The notes under the pieces: model-generated
Told to the model about the DNA's origin: nothing
The model's input: the letters and a program-made list of their open reading frames with translations, nothing else
The model's database searches: none
DNA from: Ornithinimicrobium cavernae
GTDB lineage: Bacteria; Actinomycetota; Actinomycetes; Actinomycetales; Dermatophilaceae
Assembly: GCF_003121625.1 (NCBI RefSeq)
Contig: NZ_QDDJ01000020.1
Location: 1 to 64,000 of the forward strand
DNA length: 64,000 bases
Reading direction: 5' to 3'
Made by a program: the position numbers and the translations under genes
Shown: positions 56,622-64,000 of the stretch, piece by piece
Position numbering within the stretch: the stretch's first letter is position 1
How the letters are laid out: each line of letters starts with the position of its first letter

Positions 56622-58502
56622 ATGCCACGCCGCAAGGCTTCACCGATCGAGCTGCGCGGGGGACCGCGCCGTCTGCTGGGGGTGCTGGCCGCGGTCGGGA
56701 TGCTCCTGGCACTCCTGCCCGCCCTCGCCAACGCCGCCGACTACCCCGACCCGGATGACCCCCGCGCCGAGCTGGCCGCAGGCTTCGAGGACGCCGCGAC
56801 CGCCACCGCCGGGATGGACCTGCTGGCCCACTTCAAGAAGTCGGACACGCCCTTCTTCGACCCGGAGAACGTCGGATCGTTCGCGTTCGCGAACTCCGAT
56901 GCCGGCTTCACCGGTGACCACTACGTCCAGGGCAACTTCAACGGCTTCCAGATCTTCGACATCTCCGACCCCGCGAACCCGACCCTCCGCACGTCGGTCG
57001 TCTGTCCCGGTGGGCAGGGCGATGTCAACGTCTACGGTGACCTGCTGTTCACCTCCGTGGAGCAGTCCAACGGTCGCGTCGACTGCGGCACCGAAGGGGC
57101 CGGGCCCAGCGACGTGCCCAACCCGGACCGGATGCGCGGAGTCCGGATCTGGGACATCTCCGACCTGGACAACCCGGTCCAGGTGGCCGCGATCCAGCTG
57201 TGCCGCGGCTCCCACACCCACCGCCTGGTCGAGGACCCCAACGACCCGTCGAACGTCTACATCTACAACAGCGGCACGGCCGGGCAGCGTCACCCCGGCG
57301 AGGCCGTGCACACGCCGGAGGGCTTCGTCGACGGGCGCTGCGGTCAGACCGACCCCGACAGCCCGAACCCGTCGATGTGGATGATCGAGGTCATCAAGGT
57401 GCCTGTGGACAACGCCGCGGCCGCCGAGGTGGTCAACGAGGTACGCCTCTTCCAGGGCGAGAACGGTGAGGTCGACGGCCTGCAGAATGGCCCGACCCGG
57501 CCCACCCACCCGTGCGCCGACACGGACGAGTGCGCCCCGGCCGGCACGACCTACTCGCCGACGCCGAACACCAACACCTGTCACGACATCACCGCCTTCC
57601 CGGAGATCGGGCTGGCGGCCGGCGCCTGCCAGGGCAACGGCCTGCTCATCGACATCTCCGACCCCGCCAACCCGGTCCGGATCGACGCGGTGGCCGACGA
57701 GAACTTCGCCTACTGGCACTCGGCGAACTTCAACAACGACGGCACCACCGTGATGTTCACGGACGAGTGGGGCGGCGGTGTCGGAGCCCGTTGCGCGCCC
57801 AACCACCAGCTGGCGTGGGGCGCCAACGCGGTCTTCACCATCGACCGCAGCGGACCGACCCCGCAGCTGGTCTTCCAGGACTACTACAAGCTCCCGACGT
57901 CACAGACGAACCAGGAGAACTGCGTCGCGCACCAGGCCAACCTGGTGCCCGTGCCGGGGCGCGACATCGTGGTCCAGGGCTGGTACCAGGGCGGAGTGTC
58001 GATGTTCGACATGACCGATCCCGCCAACCCGGTCGAGATCGCCTACTTCGACCGCGGTCCGATCAGCGCTTCCGAGCTCGTCCTCGGCGGGTTCTGGTCC
58101 GCCTACTGGTACAACGGCCAGGTCTACGGCTCGGAGATCGCCAGAGGCGTGGACGTCTTTGAGGTCACGCCGACCGACCTGCTCAGCGAGAACGAGATCG
58201 AGGCGGCCAAGGAGGTCGTGCTCGAGGAGCACAACGCGATGGCGATGCGTGCCTACACCTGGGACCCCAGCTTCGCCGTGGCCGGTGCGTTCGTCGACCA
58301 GGCGGAACGCTCTGGAGCGCTCACCGGGGACACCCTCGCCGAGGTGCGCGAGCACCTCGCGACGGCCGAGGAGCTCGCGGACGGCAATGCGAGGGACCGC
58401 GCGGTGGTGGCCCAGCTGGACAACGCGATCCGCAAGGTCGGTGACGCCGACCCGGCGGTGACGCAGGCACTGCAGGAGCTGCGCGCCACGTTCCTGGACT
58501 GA
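56622..58502 (+). CDS. secreted LVIVD-repeat (beta-propeller-like) protein
   Basis: About 626 aa from ATG 56622, with GGAAGG 7 bp upstream; an in-frame ATG at 56589 has no such site. Signal peptide LLGVLAAVGMLLALLPALANA. The body has LVIVD repeats: GFQIFDISDPANPTL, GVRIWDISDLDNPVQV, GLLIDISDPANPVRI and GVSMFDMTDPANPVEI, a propeller-like extracellular fold. Seven or more cysteines suggest disulfides. The last 120 residues are a helical FIVAR-like tail (LAEVREHLATAEELADGNA). No enzyme motif is seen. It is divergent from a DUF305 lipoprotein. Confidence 0.88.
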   Translation: MPRRKASPIELRGGPRRLLGVLAAVGMLLALLPALANAADYPDPDDPRAELAAGFEDAATATAGMDLLAHFKKSDTPFFDPENVGSFAFANSDAGFTGDHYVQGNFNGFQIFDISDPANPTLRTSVVCPGGQGDVNVYGDLLFTSVEQSNGRVDCGTEGAGPSDVPNPDRMRGVRIWDISDLDNPVQVAAIQLCRGSHTHRLVEDPNDPSNVYIYNSGTAGQRHPGEAVHTPEGFVDGRCGQTDPDSPNPSMWMIEVIKVPVDNAAAAEVVNEVRLFQGENGEVDGLQNGPTRPTHPCADTDECAPAGTTYSPTPNTNTCHDITAFPEIGLAAGACQGNGLLIDISDPANPVRIDAVADENFAYWHSANFNNDGTTVMFTDEWGGGVGARCAPNHQLAWGANAVFTIDRSGPTPQLVFQDYYKLPTSQTNQENCVAHQANLVPVPGRDIVVQGWYQGGVSMFDMTDPANPVEIAYFDRGPISASELVLGGFWSAYWYNGQVYGSEIARGVDVFEVTPTDLLSENEIEAAKEVVLEEHNAMAMRAYTWDPSFAVAGAFVDQAERSGALTGDTLAEVREHLATAEELADGNARDRAVVAQLDNAIRKVGDADPAVTQALQELRATFLD

Positions 58503-58519
58503 CTGCCAGGACCCGGAGG

Positions 58520-58537
58520 GCTACCCGCCTGGGTGGC
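58520..58537 (+). terminator. small hairpin after the LVIVD gene
   Basis: GCTACCC, loop GCCT, GGGTGGC with one T-G pair, followed by GTGTTCTCC. A weak possible terminator. Confidence 0.35.
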
Positions 58538-58659
58538 GTGTTCTCCACGGCGCCCGGGATCTACAGAAAACAGGTCCCGCCGCTGGCGTCACCGGACTGA
58601 TTTCAGGACCGTCAGTTCCAGGACGCCGATCGTCCGGATCCGGTGGGACGATCGGGGTC

Positions 58660-60042
58660 ATGAGCGAGATCCCGACCTCGACAGAGAGCACGAACACACC
58701 ACAGACACTGTCGGCCAAGCAGTTCCAGGAGGTCAGCGGCACGGAGCACTGGAGAGTGCTGGGCGCCGGTGCCGCGGCCTGGTTCAGCGCTGCCTCGCAC
58801 GGCGCGGGGGCAGAGCTCGCGGTGCGGGCGGTGGACGCCGCCGCCGAGTCCGGCCGCGCACTCGAGACGAGCATCCGCTCCCTCGGCGTCCACGTGCGCC
58901 TGCCCCTCGGCCCGACCGACGGCGGGTTCACGCAGGAGCACGCGGACCTGGCCCGTGCCGTCTCCGCCGCAGCCGAGGAGCTCGGCCTCGAGGCTGACCC
59001 AGCTGCTCTGCAGGACGTGCAGCTGACGATGGACACCATGGACCAGGCCGCGGTCCTGCCCTTCTGGGAGGCTGCGCTCGGCTATGACCCGGTCGGCGAC
59101 GAGGACCTGCTCGACCGGTTCCACCGGCACCCGCCGATCTGGTTCCAGGACCAGGACGCCCCCCGGCCCCTGCGCAACCGGGTGCACCTGGACTCGGTCA
59201 TGCCCCAGAAGGTCGCGACGGAGACACTGGCGGCACTCCGCGAGCGCGGCGCGTCCTCGGTGGCCGAGCACGGCTACTACGCGACGGTCGCCGACGCCGA
59301 GGGCAACGAGGTCGACGTCCTCCCGCTGCCCGAGGGCAGCGACCGCTGGGAGCGCCCGGGCACCGAGGACTGGCGCCTGGTGTTCTCGGCCATGGCGTGT
59401 TACCCCGTCGGGACGGTAGTGCAGGGGACAGGTCGGTCGACCGGGTCGGCTGCCGCGTTCGTGCAGGCCGTGGCCGCGCTCGCCGACGAGGCGGGCCTAC
59501 CGCTGGGCATCGACGTGCGCCCCGCAGCGGCCGGGCAGAGCCTGGTGGTGCTCGACAGCGGCAAGGACCGCTGGGAGATGACCGAGGGCTACGAGGCGCT
59601 GGCGGCGCGCGTGCAGGAGACGGCCCGCGGGATGGGTCTGACCGCGGACGTGGCCGCGCCACGCTTTGTCCAGATCGGCATCGACGCGGTCGACCTCCCT
59701 GCTGTCCGGGAGTTCTGGCGTGCTGCCCTCGGCTACGAAGAGGACCCGCGTGCGCACGTCACCGACATCGTCGACCCCCACCAGGTCAATGTGCCGCTCT
59801 TCCTCCAGGGTATGGACGCGGGCGACGAGGCCCGGCGTGCCCAGCGCAACCGGATCCACGTCGACCTGTTCCTGCCGCACGACCAGCTCCGGGCCCGTCT
59901 GGAGGCGGCACTGGCTGCCGGCGGGACCGTCGTCCGCGACGCCGGGCCGATCTCGTGGACCGTCACCGACCCCGAGGGGAACGAGATCGACCTGACCACC
60001 GCCTACGGCCGTGAGGAGCACTGGGCCGCCCAGCAGGGGTAA
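58660..60042 (+). CDS. duplicated PCD-like plus VOC fusion protein
   Basis: A 460-aa cytosolic protein built of two tandem halves. Residues 15-115 (FQEVSGTEHWRVLGAGAAAW, GVHVRLPLG) look like a degenerate pterin-4a-carbinolamine dehydratase domain; 125-230 is a VOC domain (FWEAALGYDPV ending TVADAEGNEVDVLPL). Residues 240-335 repeat the dehydratase-like part with MACYPVG, and 340-450 the VOC part (FWRAALGYEEDP ending TVTDPEGNEIDLTT). The single-unit fusion is common in actinomycetes; a double one is less so. Function unknown; the catalytic His triplet of dehydratases is not clear in either copy. Confidence 0.82.
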   Translation: MSEIPTSTESTNTPQTLSAKQFQEVSGTEHWRVLGAGAAAWFSAASHGAGAELAVRAVDAAAESGRALETSIRSLGVHVRLPLGPTDGGFTQEHADLARAVSAAAEELGLEADPAALQDVQLTMDTMDQAAVLPFWEAALGYDPVGDEDLLDRFHRHPPIWFQDQDAPRPLRNRVHLDSVMPQKVATETLAALRERGASSVAEHGYYATVADAEGNEVDVLPLPEGSDRWERPGTEDWRLVFSAMACYPVGTVVQGTGRSTGSAAAFVQAVAALADEAGLPLGIDVRPAAAGQSLVVLDSGKDRWEMTEGYEALAARVQETARGMGLTADVAAPRFVQIGIDAVDLPAVREFWRAALGYEEDPRAHVTDIVDPHQVNVPLFLQGMDAGDEARRAQRNRIHVDLFLPHDQLRARLEAALAAGGTVVRDAGPISWTVTDPEGNEIDLTTAYGREEHWAAQQG

Positions 60043-60166
60043 GGGCTCGGACTCATCCGCTGTATGTATGTGGGCCAGTACTTTTGGCTCACCGCACGCT
60101 CCTTCTAGCCGACGCGGTGGCAGGGCCCGCACCGCGAGGGTGGTCGCGTCCCCGAAGGAGGATCCT

Positions 60167-62758
60167 GTGAGACCACCCCGATCTGCCGCGGCCGGCATCC
60201 TGCTCCTGGCGCTGCTCGCGCCGCTTGCCGCGTCTGCCCAACCAATCGATCCGATCGTGCCCGAGCCCGACCCTGGCCCGGGCTCTGGGTTCACGCCGCC
60301 GGAGGACGGCTTTTCGTGGCTGGCTCCAGAGCGCTTCCGCGAGCAGTCACCGGGCCACTACAACTTCCGCTGGGTTGCCGGAGCGACCGCGTCCGACGGC
60401 CACTATGAGACCGACTATGTGCGCCCCGAGTCCTGGCCGATCGAGGTGAACGGGTGCCGCACCGCCGAGGACTACGCCGCGCAGGCGGGGGCTGATCCGG
60501 TCCCCACTCTCAACACCTACACCTTCATCACCGCTCACGACGGACACCGGATCAGTGGGCCGGAGTGCCTGGTGACCCTGGATTTCCCGAGCGAGGGCAG
60601 CTACGACGTGCGGATGCTGGTCAACAGCCCGGAGGGCGTGGAGCTCGGCGCGTGGGAGCAGACCGTCACGGTCAACGACCTGTTGATCGTGCAGATCGGT
60701 GACTCCTACGGCTCGGGCGAGGGAGCCGTCGAGTGGGCGCGCGGCCCCGATGACCAGTACGGCCGGTGGGTGGATGACAGGTGCCACCGGTCCTCCTACG
60801 CCGCCTCCGCTCAGGCCGCCAGGGACCTGGAGCGTGCCGACCCACGCACGACCGTGACCTATCTGTCCTTTGCGTGCTCCGGCGGCACGATCGACCGGGA
60901 CTACCAGCGGGCGCCGGGGATGGACCAGCCCATCGAGTTCGCCATCCACACGGTCGATCCCTACTTCTATCCCGCCGATGCCCCGATCGAGGGGAGCGGT
61001 GTGCTCGGCCGGTATCGCGGGGTGCAACCTGACGCCCCTGACGACTACAGTCCCGGGGCCTACATCCCCTCACAGATGGCGCAGTTGCACGCGGCGCTGG
61101 TCGCGGGCGTGCCCGAGGGACAGGTCCGCCAGATCGACGCCCTGATGGTCTCCGCCGGTGGCAACGACGCCGGCTTTGGGCCGCTCGCCGCCGCGTGCGT
61201 GGTCCACGACAACTGTCTGCACCCGAAGCACGTCTACACCGATCCGCGACCGGGAGCGACTAGCTCGATCCCGCTGGCCCTGCGAGTCCAGCTGGACATG
61301 GGGGAGATGCCGGCGCGCTACGACCGGTTGGCCATGGCGCTCGACGGCTTGGGTGTTCCGATCAGTGACACCTACATCACGGAGTACCCCGACCCCGGCA
61401 CGGAGTTCCGCACGGACGGGGGCGGCTCTCCCGTCCCCGAGGAGTGCGAGGAGATCCTGGAGGACGTCAAGTGGGAGTTCGGCATGGAGATCGAGGGACG
61501 ACAGTGGGTCGGTGGCGTAGACCCTGACCCACCGGGTCCGGACCCCTCCAACACGACCGAGCTCGGCTTCGCGCGCTTCACCTTCATGGGCGGCCTGAAC
61601 GCGCACATTCGTCAGGCGGCCGCACGTCACGACTGGCACTACGTCGGCGGGGTCGCTGAGGCGTTCCAGGGCCACGGCTACTGCGTGGGCGCCAACGATG
61701 ACCCAGACGTGCCCGACCGCTGGATCCAGACCGCAGCCGTGGCCGAGCTGCAGCAGGGCCCCAAGGGCGACCGCTCCGGAGGCAAGGGGACCCTGCACCC
61801 CAACCGTCGTGGCAACCAGGCCGTGAAGGAGCAGATCCTCATCACTGCCCAGGAACAGCTGACCACCCAGGAGCCGGACGGTGGGGTGCACCATCGGTTC
61901 GACCCCACGGCGCCCACCGCCACCGCAGTCGTCGACCCCCGGGCCAACGTCAACGGCTGGCACACGGACTCGGTCGAGGTCACCCTCGGGGCGGTTGCCG
62001 GGGGCCGCAACACGCTCCACCGGGTGGAATGGTCAGTGGACGGTGCCCCGCAGCTGACGTCGGCGACCGTCCCCGTCGCCGTCCCGGTGACCCGGGAGGG
62101 CGTGAGCGTGGTGCGCTATCGAGCGGTCGACACGGCGGAGAACAGCTCGCCCTGGCAGGAGGTCACGGTCCAGATCGACCGAGTGGCGCCGAGCCTGGAG
62201 ATCATCCGCCCGGTTGCGGTGCCCTACACACTGGATGAGGCGGTGACCATCGACTTCACCTGTGCAGACGAGGGTTCTGGCGTCTCCAGCTGTCTCGGGT
62301 CAGCAGCAGTCGGGACCGCTCTGGACACGGCAACGGTGGGCGAGCACCGCTTCACGGTGGAGGCGACCGACCTCGCGGGGCACGACGTCACGGAAGTCGT
62401 GGACTATCAGGTCTGGTATCCCTTTGGCGGGATGACCCTCAACGGCAACAACGGTGCCGTGCCGATCCAGGCCGGCAGCACCGTGGTCATCCGCCTGGAC
62501 CTCGGTGGAGACCGCGGTCCGGGCGTGATCGACCTGAGCGCCAGCTCCTCCCAGGCGGTCGCCTGTGACACCGGGCAGCTGCTGGGTGAGCGGGACCCGA
62601 TCGCGACGAAGGGCCAGCTCCACGCGTCCTATTCGTCGGGTCGCGGGGAGCACAGCGTCGACTGGGCGACCGACAAGACCTGGCGCGGTACCTGCCGGGA
62701 GCTCGCGCTCGTCGTGGCCGACGGCAGTGTGCGGACAGTGCTGGTCACCTTCCGCTAA
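60167..62758 (+). CDS. secreted SGNH/GDSL hydrolase with C-terminal Ig-like domains
   Basis: About 863 aa from GTG 60167, with AAGGAGG at ideal spacing; the open frame upstream lacks one. Signal peptide (AGILLLALLAPLAASAQ). The catalytic domain shows block I GDSYGSGEGA with Ser180, block III GGND at 331-334, and block V LHPN with His544, the catalytic set of SGNH lipases/esterases. It contains several disulfide-type cysteines. The C-terminal 240 residues hold two or three Ig-like beta domains of the type DRVAPSLEIIRPV. Likely an extracellular ester hydrolase, lipid or acylated polysaccharide being possible substrates. Confidence 0.92.
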   Translation: MRPPRSAAAGILLLALLAPLAASAQPIDPIVPEPDPGPGSGFTPPEDGFSWLAPERFREQSPGHYNFRWVAGATASDGHYETDYVRPESWPIEVNGCRTAEDYAAQAGADPVPTLNTYTFITAHDGHRISGPECLVTLDFPSEGSYDVRMLVNSPEGVELGAWEQTVTVNDLLIVQIGDSYGSGEGAVEWARGPDDQYGRWVDDRCHRSSYAASAQAARDLERADPRTTVTYLSFACSGGTIDRDYQRAPGMDQPIEFAIHTVDPYFYPADAPIEGSGVLGRYRGVQPDAPDDYSPGAYIPSQMAQLHAALVAGVPEGQVRQIDALMVSAGGNDAGFGPLAAACVVHDNCLHPKHVYTDPRPGATSSIPLALRVQLDMGEMPARYDRLAMALDGLGVPISDTYITEYPDPGTEFRTDGGGSPVPEECEEILEDVKWEFGMEIEGRQWVGGVDPDPPGPDPSNTTELGFARFTFMGGLNAHIRQAAARHDWHYVGGVAEAFQGHGYCVGANDDPDVPDRWIQTAAVAELQQGPKGDRSGGKGTLHPNRRGNQAVKEQILITAQEQLTTQEPDGGVHHRFDPTAPTATAVVDPRANVNGWHTDSVEVTLGAVAGGRNTLHRVEWSVDGAPQLTSATVPVAVPVTREGVSVVRYRAVDTAENSSPWQEVTVQIDRVAPSLEIIRPVAVPYTLDEAVTIDFTCADEGSGVSSCLGSAAVGTALDTATVGEHRFTVEATDLAGHDVTEVVDYQVWYPFGGMTLNGNNGAVPIQAGSTVVIRLDLGGDRGPGVIDLSASSSQAVACDTGQLLGERDPIATKGQLHASYSSGRGEHSVDWATDKTWRGTCRELALVVADGSVRTVLVTFR

Positions 62759-62783
62759 CACCGCCCAGGACACGAACGCGTCT

Positions 62784-62817
62784 GTGGCCGTCCCCTTGCT
62801 CACAAGGGGGCGGCCAC
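62784..62817 (+). terminator. terminator-like hairpin after the SGNH hydrolase gene
   Basis: A 15-bp stem (GTGGCCGTCCCCTTG with its complement, one T-G pair) and loop CTCA, 25 bp after the stop codon. No T-run follows, as is usual in high-GC actinomycetes. Confidence 0.7.
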
Positions 62818-62963
62818 TGTGCGATCACGGCGGCAGAACAAGGTGCGCGCTTCCAGTCGGCCTCGCAGATCTTGACGAAGAAATGACCAAATGGGTCTTG
62901 ACGTCCTGCCCGTGAGCCAGCCAGGCTGACTAACTGTCAGACAGCATGACACTAGGAGCTCAC

Positions 62964-63884
62964 ATGCACCCTGCACGTCGCCCGTTGTCCCTTTCCGCCC
63001 TCACCGTGCTCGCCGGCCTGACTCTCGCGTCGTGCGGGTTGTCGTCATCTCCCAGTCAGCAGGAGGACGCCGCCGCCGAGTCCGCGGCACCGGCGCAGGA
63101 GGTGAACGAGGAGCTCGCCGCGTCGCTGCCTGATGACATCAAGGAGGCAGGCGTGATCCGGATGGCCACCGACCCGAACTATCCACCGTTCGAGACCGTC
63201 GCCGACGACGGCAAGACCATCGTGGGGCTCGACCCCGACATCGCCCACGCCGTCGGGGACATCCTCGGTGTGGAGATCGAGTTCGTCGAGACCTCCTTCG
63301 ACGGGATCATCCCCGCGATCGAGGCGGGCAAGGTGGACATGGCCATGTCCTCCATCGGTGACACCAAGGAGCGCGAGAAGACGGTCGACTTCGCGACCTA
63401 CTACTGGAACGGCACGCTGGTCCTGGTCGAGAAGGGCAACCCCAAGGGGATCGTCGCCGACCAGGCCTGCGGTGTGTCGATCGGCGTCATCCGGGGGTCC
63501 CTGCAGCAGAACACCTTCCTGCCCGCCCAGACGCCCAAGTGCGAGGAGGCCGGCCTCGAGCCGCCCAGCTCGCAGGCCTACCAGAACGGTCCGCAGGCGC
63601 AGCTCGCCCTCAAGAGCGGCCGGATCGACGGCGTCATGCTGGACGCCCCACCCCTCCTGGACGCCGCCAAGAAGAGCCCGGACGAGTTCGAGACCGTCGG
63701 ACCACTGGTGCGCAACCCCAACCCGGGCGGGGTCGCCTTCCCCAAGGGCAGCGAGCTCGTCGAGCCGGTCAACGGGGCGCTGAACATCCTCATCGAGGAC
63801 GGCACCTACGCCGAGATCCTGGAGAAGTGGAACCTGACCGACATCGCGATCGAGAAGTCGGAGATCAACGGGGCCATCGAGTGA
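62964..63884 (+). CDS. amino acid ABC transporter substrate-binding lipoprotein
   Basis: 306 aa from ATG 62964, with TAGGAGC upstream; an in-frame ATG at 62946 has no ribosome site. Lipobox TLASC. SBP_bac_3 marks: IRMATDPNYPPFE, IVGLDPDIAHAVGDILG, MAMSSIGDTKERE. It differs from the binding protein at 19,951 in ligand loops (FATYYWNGTLVLVEKGNP). It begins a second polar amino acid importer whose permease starts in the overlap with its stop. A palindrome CTGTCAGACAG at 62934-62944 lies in its leader. Confidence 0.94.
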   Translation: MHPARRPLSLSALTVLAGLTLASCGLSSSPSQQEDAAAESAAPAQEVNEELAASLPDDIKEAGVIRMATDPNYPPFETVADDGKTIVGLDPDIAHAVGDILGVEIEFVETSFDGIIPAIEAGKVDMAMSSIGDTKEREKTVDFATYYWNGTLVLVEKGNPKGIVADQACGVSIGVIRGSLQQNTFLPAQTPKCEEAGLEPPSSQAYQNGPQAQLALKSGRIDGVMLDAPPLLDAAKKSPDEFETVGPLVRNPNPGGVAFPKGSELVEPVNGALNILIEDGTYAEILEKWNLTDIAIEKSEINGAIE

Positions 63885-64000
63885 GGCCGGCCACGGCGCC
63901 CGGCGAGCAGGCGGTCGCTCCCGCGCCGGGAGCCCACGCGCAGCCGGTCGTCAAGCTGCGGCACCCGATCAGGTGGGCCAGCTACGTCGTCATCGCGGTC
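63881..64000 (+). CDS. partial CDS, N-terminus of amino acid ABC transporter permease
   Basis: GTG at 63881 overlaps the binding-protein stop by 4 bp (GTGA) and opens a frame to the window edge: an Ala/Pro-rich cytosolic tail, then VKLRHPIRWASYVVIAV, the start of a first membrane helix. Position and sequence match the permease of a polar amino acid importer; the rest lies outside the window. Confidence 0.8.
   Translation, partial: MRPATAPGEQAVAPAPGAHAQPVVKLRHPIRWASYVVIAV

Overview
The window is high-GC throughout, has tightly packed genes, 4-bp stop/start overlaps (ATGA, GTGA), frequent GTG starts, and lipoprotein signals of the L-x-A/S-C type. This points to a high-GC Gram-positive actinomycete, probably of the order Micrococcales; the family is my guess only. 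I saw no rRNA, tRNA, CRISPR array, insertion sequence or phage module.

Region 1 (1-11,000) is a sugar catabolic cluster. On the minus strand lie a partial gene that looks like a deoxyribose-phosphate aldolase start, a transketolase, and two tandem ROK-family regulators. Diverging from them is an operon: RbsB/FrcB-type lipoprotein, permease, single-domain ATPase, psicose/tagatose-3-epimerase-type isomerase, xylulokinase-like FGGY kinase and an IolW/YvaA-like oxidoreductase. Together they suggest import of a ketopentose, ketohexose or polyol, epimerisation at the free-sugar level, phosphorylation and entry to the pentose phosphate pathway. By eye this region is lower in GC than the rest.

Region 2 (11,036-23,460) begins with a large secreted PKD-repeat protein carrying one frameshift. 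A small VOC protein and a zinc-dependent dehydrogenase follow, then a MazEF-type toxin-antitoxin pair facing a second MazF/PemK-like gene. Next is a polar amino acid ABC operon headed by an M29/NicX-like metalloenzyme and closed by an ArsR-type regulator.

Region 3 (23,700-55,560) is the accessory core. It has a second, larger PKD-repeat paralogue (2,080 aa, with three near-identical 636-bp repeats). Next come three translationally coupled giant genes of no recognised function (2,382, 1,069 and 1,083 aa; one with an OmpA-like domain, one with a degenerate phospholipase-D-like domain). A 3,138-aa secreted polymorphic toxin of the RHS type follows (VWA, PKD, DUF11-like repeats, RHS, AHH-type nuclease tip), with its likely immunity gene and an M50-type membrane protease. 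The three-gene operon is the best candidate for an undescribed system.

Region 4 (55,700-64,000) holds a DUF305 lipoprotein divergent from a secreted LVIVD-repeat protein, a duplicated PCD-like/VOC fusion protein, a secreted SGNH hydrolase, and the start of a second amino acid ABC operon that runs off the window.
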